Source: JBEKTY01 sp049515555 (lineage in GTDB: Bacteria > Planctomycetota > Planctomycetia > Pirellulales > Thermoguttaceae). From it: a stretch of 64,000 bases of DNA. Below the pieces are notes generated by a model, which worked only from the letters and a program-made list of their open reading frames with translations, did no database searches and was not told where the DNA came from. The position numbers and the translations under genes were made by a program. Shown one piece after another: positions 43,716 to 52,499 of this stretch (position 1 is its first letter; every line of letters begins with the position of its first letter). The stretch covers positions 1 to 64,000 of the forward strand of contig JBEKTY010000051.1 in the NCBI GenBank assembly GCA_049515555.1, in the 5' to 3' direction.

Positions 43716-45017
43716 ATGTTTCCAGCCATGGTCGTCCCTCGTTCGGAATCCAGCGTGAGCGGGCGTCGGCGGAAATCCAAAGCGGCCGGGAAACCATCGA
43801 CGTTCCGGCGATTGCAACTTGAACGCCTCGAAAATCGAGATCTCCTCTCGCTGGTCGGCCTGTCCTTCCAGGCATCGGGCAGCTCGCTGCCGGTGGTGCA
43901 GACCCTGGACAACAAGGATCCGGGCTTTGCCACCGTGGGGACATGGACGCTGAAGAGCCGGGTCGGCTACCACGGAAATGTCCTCGTTCACGCCAAGGGG
44001 GACGGCAGCGATACGGCGAGTTGGCCGTTCACTGTCGCGCCGGGGCAGTATGCGGTGTTGGCAACGTGGCCTAAGGCGGCGAAGCAGGCGACCAATGCCC
44101 CGTTCACCATCTTTGACGGATCTACCAGTTTGAACACAGCAGCGGTGAACCAGACCCTCGCGCCGAACGATCTCAAGGCCGATGGCGCCACGTGGAAGAA
44201 CCTGGGCGGACCTTACACCATCTCGGGCAACACCCTGGTCGTGAAGCTCACGGACCAGGCCAGCGGGACGGTGGTGGCCGATGCGATCCGGATTGAGCGC
44301 ATCGACCCGCCGCCCGGCCTGTCGATCAGCGACACCTCGGTGAAAGAAAAGAGTCCCAAGGTCTCGGCAAAGTTCACGGTGTCGTTGTCGTATCCCTCCC
44401 CCTACGCCGTGAGCTTCACCTATGCCACGGTGGCCGGCGGGACGGCTGCCACCTCGGAGTATGTTCCCGTGAAGTCGACGCGGGTAACCATCCCTGCCGG
44501 CTCGACCCAAACGACCGTTGCGGTCACCGTTCTCGGGGACGACATGCCCGAACGCGACTCGACCTTCTTCGTCCAGATCTCCGCCCCGACCAACGCGACC
44601 ATCGCCGGAAGCCAGGCCACCGGCACCATCTTGGAAGATTACGCGCCGCGGCCCAACCTTTCCGGCTGGTGGCGTGGCCCGCTCACCGAGACGAATCCAC
44701 TGGGCACGACAACTTACACCATGACCCTGAACATCACGGCGAATCCCAAGTACACGCCCATCTTTACGGGAACCATCGACGACGGGAACGGGAACTCGAG
44801 CACCTTCGTCGGCAGCATCGATCTCCAGGACAACGTGGTCATTCAAGTCGAGCCACAAGGGATGTTTTCGATGTTTCAACTCACCGGCCAATTGGATTCG
44901 AAAAACGGCATGGCAGGCAGCGTCTACATCGTGGATGAGTACGGAGGAGTCACGACGGGCACTTTCAGTTTCACTCGGATTCCCAAGCCTACGCAAGACA
45001 CCACCCTTCGTACCTAA
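43716..45017 (+). CDS. Surface protein: LEPR-XLL-like leader, golvesin-type domain, Calx-beta domain
   Basis: 433 residues. The N-terminus has RRLQLERLENRDLLS, the planctomycete LEPR-XLL-like motif near exported protein starts. Residues ~60-200 (GYHGNVLVHAKGDGSDTASW to VVADAIRIER) resemble the golvesin C-terminal-like sandwich. A Calx-beta domain follows (LSISDTSVKEKSPKVSAKFT, TIPAGSTQTTVAVTVLGDD). The C-terminal ~110 residues are beta-rich and unclassified. Probably exported and surface-attached. It shares its downstream flank with the next gene. Confidence 0.78.
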   Translation: MFPAMVVPRSESSVSGRRRKSKAAGKPSTFRRLQLERLENRDLLSLVGLSFQASGSSLPVVQTLDNKDPGFATVGTWTLKSRVGYHGNVLVHAKGDGSDTASWPFTVAPGQYAVLATWPKAAKQATNAPFTIFDGSTSLNTAAVNQTLAPNDLKADGATWKNLGGPYTISGNTLVVKLTDQASGTVVADAIRIERIDPPPGLSISDTSVKEKSPKVSAKFTVSLSYPSPYAVSFTYATVAGGTAATSEYVPVKSTRVTIPAGSTQTTVAVTVLGDDMPERDSTFFVQISAPTNATIAGSQATGTILEDYAPRPNLSGWWRGPLTETNPLGTTTYTMTLNITANPKYTPIFTGTIDDGNGNSSTFVGSIDLQDNVVIQVEPQGMFSMFQLTGQLDSKNGMAGSVYIVDEYGGVTTGTFSFTRIPKPTQDTTLRT

Positions 45018-45035
45018 ATGACCTTGCGGGATTCT

Positions 45036-45115
45036 GGGAAAAAGGGGACAGGCACCATTTGTGCGAAGCACCCTCCGGGCCGTTCCGGCAAATGGTGCCT
45101 GTCCCCTTTTTCCCT
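45036..45115. repeat. REP-type palindrome, copy D
   Basis: GGGAAAAAGGGGACAGGCAC and its complement around GTGCGAAGCACCCTCCGGG, 19 bp after a stop codon. An outer dyad (GACCTTGC and GCAAGGTC) surrounds it. The rest of the ~360-bp gap to the next gene shows nothing else recognisable apart from the AAGGAG site. Confidence 0.92.
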
Positions 45116-45375
45116 CCCAAGATCATGCAAGGTCCCGGCAACTCTCATGGGGCCCCTTCTCTCTGAGGCGGGGCTCTCATTTTCACAGTTTGCTCCCCAA
45201 GGCGCGATGGAAACGAGCCGTGCCGGGTCCTCTCCGGCTCCTTGAAAATTCCCGGCGGGTTATTTGACAACCCAAGATACTGCTAGACATAATCCAGGCT
45301 CCGGGCCAGCCGATGGTGGGGCTCGGAAGCCGCGAAAATGGCAAGAACCACCTGAATTCTCCAAGGAGCTATGTC

Positions 45376-47985
45376 ATGTGGCGACGCGGTCTTGGAAAAC
45401 GAATCTTGGGCGGACTCAAGGCTTTACAACGGCGCCGCCATGAACAGCGGCCGGGCGGCAAGCCCACCGTGCTCTCTTTGGAGTGCCTGGAGGATCGCAA
45501 GCTCCTGTCCGTATTCCCCTACACCCCGACGACCACCACAGATAGCAATACGGCGGGGGCGGGCAGCCTGCGCGACGGCGTCATCCTGGCCAACGTCGAT
45601 CCGGGCAGGACTGCGGACACGATCCAGCTCCAGGCCGGCACGTATGTCCTGGACCTCGAGAATGCGGCCTCGGGGCACGAGACCGCATCGATGACGGGCG
45701 ACCTGAACATCACCAACACGGCGCACCAGTTGATCATTCAAGGCCAGGGAACTTCCGGGGCCAATGCGACCATCATTCAGCAAACGATTGAAGACCGGGT
45801 CTTTGAAATTGTCAAAGCCGGCGTCAATGTGCTCTTGGAGAACCTGGTTATCGAGGGGGGGACCGCGGTGGACAGCGGCGGAAACCTGAGCAAGCCGGGC
45901 GCCTCCGCCGCACTGGGCGGCGGTATCTTGGACAACGGCGGCACCGTCACGCTTAGCAACGTCGTCCTCCAAGATAACGTGGCGCAGGGCGGGAGTGCGG
46001 GGGCCAAGAGCGGCAAGAGCGGTCAGAATGCTCTTGGCGGCGGACTGTACTCGACCGGCGGCACGCTGGCATTGAGCGGCGTTACCCTCTCCGACAACGG
46101 TGCTTATGGCGGTGCGGGTGGCTACGGCGGGGCCGGCGGCAAGGGCGGCAATGGCGGCAACGGTCAGGGCGGGGCCATCTACGCCAAGGGTGCTCTGACG
46201 CTCAGCAACGTCACCCTCTCCGACAATTTCGCCGCCGGCGGCTACGGCGGCTACGGCGGGGCCGGCGGCTACGGCGGCTACGGCGGCAAGGTTGGCGGCA
46301 AGGGCGGCAACGGCGCCATCGGCGGCAATGGCGGCAGCAGCCAGGGCGGCGCCATCTATGCCAACGGTGCCCTGACGCTCAGCAACGTCATCACCCTTTC
46401 CGATAACGGTGCTTATGGCGGCGCGGGTGGCGCCGGCGGGGCCGGCGGCAGCGGCGGCAACGGCGCCAAGGCTGGTGGCAAGGGCGGCAACGGCGCCAAC
46501 GGCGGCAATGGCGGCAACAGCCAGGGCGGCGCCATCTACGCCAAGGGTGCTCTGACGCCCAACAACCTCACCCTCGTCACCCTCTCCGGCAACAGTGCTT
46601 TTGGCGGTGCGGGTGGCTATGGCGGGGCCGGCGGCAGCGGGGGCTCTGCCACCGGCGGCAGCATGTCCGCCAGCGGCGGCCACGGCGGCAGCCGCCAGGG
46701 CGGTGGCATTTACGCCAATGCCGCTCCGACATTCAACAGCGTTAGCCTCCAGCGCAACCGCGCTGTCGGCGGCATCGGCAGCAGCAGCGGCAGCGGTGGC
46801 AACGGCGGCAACGGCGGCAGCGGCGGCAACGGCGGCAGTGCCCAGGGCGGTGGCATTTACACCGCAGGCAGCAAGGTTACGCTGGCGAAGATCACCATCT
46901 CCGGAAGCGTTGCCCAGGGCGGCGCGGGTGGCAACGGCGGCAGCGGCAGCAAAGGCGGCAACGGCGGCAACGGCGGCAACGGCCAGGGCGGTGGCGTTTA
47001 CGCCAACGCTGCCGTGACGCTCACTGGCGCAACTGTCTCCAACAACGTCGCCCACGGGGGCAACGGCGCCGCCGGCAGCAAGGGTGGCAGCGGCGGCAGT
47101 GGCCAGGGCGGTGGCGTTTACGCCAACGCTGCTGTGACACTCAGTGGCACAACTGTCTCCAGCAACCAGGCCTACGGCGGCGACGGCGCCTCCGGTATCA
47201 ACGGCGGCAACGGTGGCAACGCACAGGGCGGTGGCGTCTACGCCCACGCTGCTGCGACATTCACGGGCGGCACGGTCTCCAGCAACAAGGTCCAGGGCGG
47301 CATCGGCGGACCCGGCAGTGGCAGCTCCATGGGCGTGGGCAGTGGCCGCCAGGGTGGCCAGGGCGGCAACGGCGGCAGCGGCCAGGGCGGCGGCATCTAC
47401 AGTGCGCTCAGCAAAGTCACCCTCACGCAGACCACAGTTTCCGGGAACGCTGCCCAAGGCGGCAACGGCGGCGCTAGCGGCGGCAAGGGCGCCGGCAACG
47501 GCGGCAACGGCCAGGGCGGCGGTGTTTATGCCGGCGCTGGCCTGACCCTCAATACCGTTACCCTCACAGGCAACACCGCCACCGGCGGTTACGGCGGCGC
47601 CGGCGGAAGTGCCACCAAAGCCAATGGCGGCAGCGGTGGTGCCGGCCAGGGCGGCGGCATTTATGCCAACGCTGGCGCCAGCACTCTCACGACCGTCACC
47701 CTCTCCAGCAATGTCGCTCAGGGCGGCGACGGCGGCAGCGACTCCGCCGGCGGCAAAGGGGGCAACGGCGGCAACGGCCAAGGCGGCGCCATCTTCATCG
47801 CGGCGGGCAGTATGGCAATGACCGGCAGCAGCGTCACCCAGAACACTGCCGCGGGCGGAACGGGTGGAACGGGCAGCACCGACGGCTCCGATGGGAGCGC
47901 CCAGCTTGGCGGCGTCTACAAAGCGCCGAAGGCCAGCTTCAAGCAAACCACGTCAACGATTTCGGGCAACACCCCGCCGCCCTAA
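45376..47985 (+). CDS. Giant glycine/asparagine-rich repeat surface protein (PGRS-like beta-helix)
   Basis: 869 residues. LEPR-XLL-like leader LECLEDRKLLSVF, then a right-handed beta-helix start (GSLRDGVILANVDPGRTADT, IQLQAGTY), as in autotransporter-like or pectate-lyase-like surface proteins. From ~residue 210 it consists of about 14 tandem repeats in which Gly-rich loops (GGAGGYGGAGGKGGNGGNGQ) alternate with a beta rung (GGAIYAKGALTLSNVTLSDN). The loops resemble mycobacterial PE_PGRS by composition, with no homology implied. ATG 45376 has AAGGAG 7 bases upstream. Likely a secreted adhesin or matrix protein; no enzyme motif. Confidence 0.85.
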   Translation: MWRRGLGKRILGGLKALQRRRHEQRPGGKPTVLSLECLEDRKLLSVFPYTPTTTTDSNTAGAGSLRDGVILANVDPGRTADTIQLQAGTYVLDLENAASGHETASMTGDLNITNTAHQLIIQGQGTSGANATIIQQTIEDRVFEIVKAGVNVLLENLVIEGGTAVDSGGNLSKPGASAALGGGILDNGGTVTLSNVVLQDNVAQGGSAGAKSGKSGQNALGGGLYSTGGTLALSGVTLSDNGAYGGAGGYGGAGGKGGNGGNGQGGAIYAKGALTLSNVTLSDNFAAGGYGGYGGAGGYGGYGGKVGGKGGNGAIGGNGGSSQGGAIYANGALTLSNVITLSDNGAYGGAGGAGGAGGSGGNGAKAGGKGGNGANGGNGGNSQGGAIYAKGALTPNNLTLVTLSGNSAFGGAGGYGGAGGSGGSATGGSMSASGGHGGSRQGGGIYANAAPTFNSVSLQRNRAVGGIGSSSGSGGNGGNGGSGGNGGSAQGGGIYTAGSKVTLAKITISGSVAQGGAGGNGGSGSKGGNGGNGGNGQGGGVYANAAVTLTGATVSNNVAHGGNGAAGSKGGSGGSGQGGGVYANAAVTLSGTTVSSNQAYGGDGASGINGGNGGNAQGGGVYAHAAATFTGGTVSSNKVQGGIGGPGSGSSMGVGSGRQGGQGGNGGSGQGGGIYSALSKVTLTQTTVSGNAAQGGNGGASGGKGAGNGGNGQGGGVYAGAGLTLNTVTLTGNTATGGYGGAGGSATKANGGSGGAGQGGGIYANAGASTLTTVTLSSNVAQGGDGGSDSAGGKGGNGGNGQGGAIFIAAGSMAMTGSSVTQNTAAGGTGGTGSTDGSDGSAQLGGVYKAPKASFKQTTSTISGNTPPP

Positions 47986-48003
47986 ATGAACTTGTGTGAT
48001 TCC

Positions 48004-48086
48004 GGGAAAAAAAGGGGACGGTCCCCATTTGCCGGAACGGCCCGAAGGGTGCTTCGCACAAATGGGGACTGTCCCCTTTTTCCCTC
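48004..48086. repeat. REP-type palindrome, copy E
   Basis: AAAAAAAGGGGACGGTCCCC and complement around GCCGGAACGGCCCGAAGGG; the arms read GGGGACGGTCCCC instead of GGGGACAGGCACC, with compensating changes on both sides. It lies 18 bp after the surface-gene stop, in a context matching copy D. Confidence 0.92.
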
Positions 48087-48137
48087 CCAGCCTATTTGTC
48101 GGCCGATTCCAAGTTGAACAGGGGTTCGACAGCGCAC

Positions 48138-50327
48138 ATGCCCGACGACCTGGACACGGCGCTGGGGTACCATCAACGTGGTTTACTGACGGAGGCGGCG
48201 CGGATTTACGAGGGGCTGCTGGCCAGTAACCCCGAACACGTCGAAGCACTACACTTTCTGGGCGTCGTGGCCCTGCAGCAGGGCGATCCGCAACGCGCGG
48301 TGGAACTGATCGGTCGGGCGTTAGCCTTGAACCCGGGTGCGGCCGCCGTCTACGCCAATCTGGGCGAGGCCTACTGGGCCGTGGGCGATTTCCAGCGGGC
48401 GGCCGGTTGCTGCCGCGCCGCATTGCGCCTGCAGAGCGATTATCCTGAGGCGGCCAACAGTCTCGGTTTGGCCTTGCAGGCCTTGGGCCAAACTGAGGAG
48501 GCCACGGCCCAGTTTCGAGCGGCGGTGCGGATGAACCCCGACTTCGCCATCGCTCACAACAATTTGGCCAACGCCCTGCGCACCCGGGGGGACACTGCGC
48601 AGGCCCTGGCGCACTTTCGGCGGGCCGTCGAGATCGCCCCGCAGTGGGCCGAGGCCCGCAGCAATCTCGGGCAATTGCTGTTGGAGCAATTGGCGCTAGA
48701 GGAAGCCCTGGCCCATTGCCGCGAAGCCGTGCGGTTGCGGCCCGATCTTCCTCAGACGCAGAACAATCTGGGCAATGTCTTACGCGAGCTGGGGCGGCTG
48801 GCGGAGGCCGAGACATGCTATGCCGAGGCCCTGCGGCTCGGTCCGGACCTGGCCATGACCTATAGCAATATGGGCCAGGCCTTGCAAGAGGAAGGCCGGC
48901 TGGGCGAGGCCGTCGCCTGGTATCGCCGGGCCCTGGAACTGGAGCCCCCCCTGGTCCGCGCCCATTGGAACCTGGGCGGCGCCTTGGAAGAGCAGGAGGA
49001 CCACGCCGGCGCGATCGCCTGTTACGAGGCGGCCTTGCGGCTCGATCCGGATTCGGCCGAGGCGCACAACGGCCTGGGCTGGGTGCGGCACGAGCAGGGC
49101 CACTTCGACGCAGCGCGGGAGTATTACCGAAAGGCCGTCGAACTGAAGCCGGGGCTGGCGGCCGCCCACTGCAACCTGGGAACCCTTCTGGAGGAATTGA
49201 GCGACTTCGAGGGGGCGGAGCGGTGCTTCCGCGAGGCGCTGCGGCACGATCCCCGCTTCGCCGGGGCCCATGCCGTGTTGGCCACCTTGCTCGGCGCCAA
49301 ACTGCCGCCGGCGGAGTTGGCCGATCAGCAGCGATTGCTGGCCGACCCCCATCTGTCCGGCGGTAAGCGCTCGGTCTTGCACTTCGGCGTGGCGCACGTG
49401 CTCGACGCTCAGGGGGCTTATCGAGAGGCGGCCGAGCACCTGCAACGGGCCAACGCCCTGGAGTTCGCCGAGCGGCGGAAGCGCGGCCAGGGATACGACC
49501 CGGCGGCCCACGCCCAATTCGTGGCCGCAATGATCGCGACCTGCACGCCGGCCTTCTTCCAGCGGACGCGCGGCTTCGGCCTGGAGAGCGAGCGGCCGAT
49601 TTTCATCGTGGGGCTGCCGCGCTCGGGCAGCACGCTGATCGAGCAGATCCTCGCCCGGCATTCGCTGGTCTTCGGGGCCGGCGAGCTGCGTCTGGGCCGC
49701 GACGACTTCGAGGCCCTGTTCGACGGCGGCGACAACGGGCTTGCCGCGATGCAGGGCCTGGGCCGGTTGGACTGCCAGACCGCCGGTGGCCTTGCCCGGC
49801 GGCACCTGCAACGCCTCGGCGAGCTGAATCGGCCGGCCCAGCGCGTCGCCGACAAGATGCCGGACAACTATCTGTACCTGGGGCTGTTGGCCACCTTGTT
49901 TCCCCGGGCGAAGTTCATTCACTGCCGGCGGGACTTGCGCGACGTTGCCGTCTCCTGCTGGATGACCAATTTCCGGCACATCCACTGGGCCAACGACCTG
50001 GAGCACATTGCCCTGCGGTTCCAGGAGTATCGACGGCTGACGGACCATTGGCGCGAGGTGCTGCCCGTGCCCGTGCTGGAGGCGGCTTACGAGGAGACGG
50101 TGGCCGATCTGGAAACGGTGGCGCGGCGGGTCGTCGCCTGGTGCGGCCTGGAGTGGGAGCCGGCCTGCCTGGCGTTCTACGAGGGAAAGCGGCCGGTGCG
50201 CACGGCCAGCGTCACCCAAGTCCGCCAGCCCATCTACACGAAGTCCGTGGCGCGATGGAAGCACTACGAGCGGGCCCTGGCGCCGTGCTTCGCCCGGCTG
50301 AGCGCCCAACTATCGAGATCCACTTAG
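48138..50327 (+). CDS. TPR-sulfotransferase fusion
   Basis: 729 residues. About 12 tetratricopeptide repeats fill the first ~420 residues (LGYHQRGLLTEAARIYEGLL, AIAHNNLANALRTRGDTAQA). The C-terminal ~260 residues are a sulfotransferase domain with 5'-PSB loop RPIFIVGLPRSGSTLIEQIL, HCRRDLRDVAVSC as the 3'-phosphate region and VADKMPDNY. The fold transfers sulfate from PAPS to hydroxyls of glycans or tyrosines. It begins a three-gene run with a glycosyltransferase and a pyruvyl-transferase-like gene, arguing for glycan modification. ATG 48138 gives the natural TPR start; TTG 48096 is possible. Confidence 0.88.
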   Translation: MPDDLDTALGYHQRGLLTEAARIYEGLLASNPEHVEALHFLGVVALQQGDPQRAVELIGRALALNPGAAAVYANLGEAYWAVGDFQRAAGCCRAALRLQSDYPEAANSLGLALQALGQTEEATAQFRAAVRMNPDFAIAHNNLANALRTRGDTAQALAHFRRAVEIAPQWAEARSNLGQLLLEQLALEEALAHCREAVRLRPDLPQTQNNLGNVLRELGRLAEAETCYAEALRLGPDLAMTYSNMGQALQEEGRLGEAVAWYRRALELEPPLVRAHWNLGGALEEQEDHAGAIACYEAALRLDPDSAEAHNGLGWVRHEQGHFDAAREYYRKAVELKPGLAAAHCNLGTLLEELSDFEGAERCFREALRHDPRFAGAHAVLATLLGAKLPPAELADQQRLLADPHLSGGKRSVLHFGVAHVLDAQGAYREAAEHLQRANALEFAERRKRGQGYDPAAHAQFVAAMIATCTPAFFQRTRGFGLESERPIFIVGLPRSGSTLIEQILARHSLVFGAGELRLGRDDFEALFDGGDNGLAAMQGLGRLDCQTAGGLARRHLQRLGELNRPAQRVADKMPDNYLYLGLLATLFPRAKFIHCRRDLRDVAVSCWMTNFRHIHWANDLEHIALRFQEYRRLTDHWREVLPVPVLEAAYEETVADLETVARRVVAWCGLEWEPACLAFYEGKRPVRTASVTQVRQPIYTKSVARWKHYERALAPCFARLSAQLSRST

Positions 50328-50344
50328 CATCAATTGCAGACTGC

Positions 50345-51532
50345 ATGGCGACGATACTTCTCACCTGGGAGTTGGGGGGCGGGCTGGGGCACTTCGTGAA
50401 TCTCTTGCCCCTGGCCCGCGGCCTCCGCGGCCGCGGGCATCGAGTGTTCGCCGCCCTGCGGGACCTCTCGCAAGCGGAGCAAGTCTTTGCCGGACTTGGT
50501 ATTTCCTACTTCCAGGCGCCGATCAGTGCCCAGCCCTGCGCCAATGCGATCGATCCCCCGCGCAGCTTTGCGCACATCCTGCACAACGAAGGCTTTGGAG
50601 AGCTCGGCCGGCTGCGGGCGATGGCCGATGCCTGGCGGAACATTTACGACGCCGTGCGGCCGGAGCTGCTGATCTTCGACCACAGCCCAACGGCCTTGTT
50701 GGCCGCCAGGTCGTGCGGTGCGAAGCGGGCCCTGGTGGGCACCGGCTTCTTCTGCCCCTTGGACGAGTATCCCATGCCCGACCTGCGCCCTTGGCTCCCC
50801 GCCGATGCGGCGCGCCTTGCACATGAGGAAGACCTGGTCCTGGCCAATGCCAACGAGGTGCTGGCCTCCTGGGACCGGGAACCGCTCCCGCGGCTGTCCC
50901 ATCTGTACTACCAGGTGGACGAGCATTTCCTGGCCACCTTCCCCGAGCTGGACCACTACCCGGACCGAAAAGGCGCCCGGTACTGGGGGGCCTGGCCGAA
51001 CGTCGGCGGCAAGAGGCCCGATTGGCCGGGCGGCCAGGACCAGCGCGTGTTCGCGTACCTCAAGCCCTTTCGCGCGCTTCCCTTCCTGCTGGAACAGCTC
51101 TCCCAATTGCGATACCCTACGATCGTCTATGGCGACCGGATCGACCGGAGTCTGCGGCAGCGATTCCAATCGGCGACGATGCGTATGGAGGACGAGCCTC
51201 TGGACCTCGCCGAAGTGGGCAGGACCTGCGACCTGGCGATCCTCAACGGCAACCACGGGACCACGGTGGCCATGCTCCTGGCGGGTAAGCCCGTACTCCA
51301 GGTGCCGATCACTTTGGAACAGGACATATTCAGCGCGGTCGTCGCCCGGCTAGGGGCCGGCCTGTCCGCCGGGCCGGAAAGGCCGGAGGAAATCGGCGTC
51401 AATTTGGTGACGATGCTGGGCTCGGACGAATTTGCCGCGGCGGCCGGCTCGTTCGCCGCGCGGCACGCCGACTTCGACCCCCAACGCCAGATCGACGCCA
51501 TGCTCCGGCGCGCCCAGGAACTGCTCCCATAA
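50345..51532 (+). CDS. Glycosyltransferase (UDP-glycosyltransferase/MGT-like, GT-B)
   Basis: 395 residues. GT-B N-terminal signature MATILLTWELGGGLGHFVNL with GHRVFAAL, and C-terminal donor-binding region CDLAILNGNHGTTVAMLLAG followed by KPVLQVPITLEQ. These enzymes transfer a sugar from a nucleotide donor to a small or polymeric acceptor. It starts 17 bp after the sulfotransferase and shares TAATG with the next gene, so the three are co-translated. Donor and acceptor unknown. Confidence 0.82.
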   Translation: MATILLTWELGGGLGHFVNLLPLARGLRGRGHRVFAALRDLSQAEQVFAGLGISYFQAPISAQPCANAIDPPRSFAHILHNEGFGELGRLRAMADAWRNIYDAVRPELLIFDHSPTALLAARSCGAKRALVGTGFFCPLDEYPMPDLRPWLPADAARLAHEEDLVLANANEVLASWDREPLPRLSHLYYQVDEHFLATFPELDHYPDRKGARYWGAWPNVGGKRPDWPGGQDQRVFAYLKPFRALPFLLEQLSQLRYPTIVYGDRIDRSLRQRFQSATMRMEDEPLDLAEVGRTCDLAILNGNHGTTVAMLLAGKPVLQVPITLEQDIFSAVVARLGAGLSAGPERPEEIGVNLVTMLGSDEFAAAAGSFAARHADFDPQRQIDAMLRRAQELLP

Positions 51533-52302
51533 TGCTCCCACGGCATGAGACATACCAGGTTCTCGCCTATCACGGCACCCGCAACCTGGGCGACGCCATC
51601 CAGACCGTGGCGATCAGCCAGGTGTTGCCCGCGGTAGTCGGCGTCTACAGGCACAAGATGCACCTGGCCGACAAGACGATCCCCCTGGTGGTGAACGGGT
51701 GGATCGGCGACTTGTTCGACACATGCACTTTGCCCACGTCAGGCATAGTCCACTACTGCGGCATCCACGCTGCGCAGCAACACTTCCGGAATTACAGGCA
51801 CGACGACGTCATCGGGGCCAGAGACCGCTACACGGTCGATAAGCTCCGGGGCTTTGGTCTCAAGAGCGAACTGGTCGGCTGCGCTACACTCCTGTTTGCA
51901 CGCTCCCACGGCCCGCGGAACGGCATCTATTCGGTCGACTTCCCGGGACCGGGGCAGCCGGTCAGTCATTCCATCCCCCCCGACATGCCTTGGAGTGACC
52001 AGTGGGATCTCGCCTTGAGATTGTTGGAAAAGTACCGGACCGCCAGCGTGGTCTACACCGGCAGGTTGCACGCGCTCCTCCCCTGCCTGGCCTTCGGCAC
52101 GCCGGTCAGGTTCTTTGCCGCGGCCTTCGGTCCGGAACGCTTTTCGGTGCTCGACTTCCTGCACCTGGACGTGACGGGGATCGTCGAAGATTTCGACGTC
52201 CGGCCGTACCAGGCGGCCTTCATCCGCTTCATGGCAGACTGCCTGCAAACCAAGCTGGCGTTGGGTGAGCCCAAGTTCCCCGCGGTTGTTATCGGGGAAT
52301 GA
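51532..52302 (+). CDS. Polysaccharide pyruvyl transferase-like protein
   Basis: 256 residues. The start ATG overlaps the preceding TAA (TAATG), indicating translational coupling. NLGDAIQTVAISQVLP near the N-terminus and VVYTGRLHALLPCLAFGTPV in the C-terminal half match the pyruvyl-transferase family (GDxIQ, R-LHA). Members attach ketal-linked pyruvate to cell-surface glycans. Shorter than CsaB-type enzymes (~350), so the substrate may differ. Context with sulfotransferase and glycosyltransferase supports a surface-glycan role. Confidence 0.75.
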   Translation: MLPRHETYQVLAYHGTRNLGDAIQTVAISQVLPAVVGVYRHKMHLADKTIPLVVNGWIGDLFDTCTLPTSGIVHYCGIHAAQQHFRNYRHDDVIGARDRYTVDKLRGFGLKSELVGCATLLFARSHGPRNGIYSVDFPGPGQPVSHSIPPDMPWSDQWDLALRLLEKYRTASVVYTGRLHALLPCLAFGTPVRFFAAAFGPERFSVLDFLHLDVTGIVEDFDVRPYQAAFIRFMADCLQTKLALGEPKFPAVVIGE

Positions 52303-52373
52303 CGGCGAAGAGGAGGTCCCGGTAGAAACGACGCCCCTGCCAATCGCCCTTTGTGAGAAAGGGAACCGGCTGG

Positions 52374-52491
52374 TTAACCCGAATTATTCACCAATGGTTC
52401 GTAGTGACCGCATTCATGCGGTCCCGGACCTGTTCGCACTCTCCAGACCCGATAAATCGGGTCACTACGAACCTCGGTGAATAATCCCGGG
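52374..52491. mobile_element. MITE copy 3
   Basis: 113-bp element (52378-52490) with ends CCCGAATTATTCACC and GGTGAATAATCCCGG and the same internal palindromes as copies 1 and 2. The left flank is TTAA, the right GCAA, so target duplication is not preserved; the copy is older or its flank was lost. It separates the glycan genes from the anti-sigma gene. Confidence 0.88.
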
Positions 52492-52499
52492 CAAGACTC

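Noticed and set aside
45376..47985. Homology with mycobacterial PE_PGRS proteins
   Set aside because: Similarity is compositional; the protein has an LEPR-XLL-like leader and beta-helix rungs and lacks a PE domain.
47982..48176. Small minus-strand frame with FVRSTLRAVPANGDRPLF-like sequence
   Set aside because: It is the translation of the REP palindrome, which gives similar peptides at each copy.
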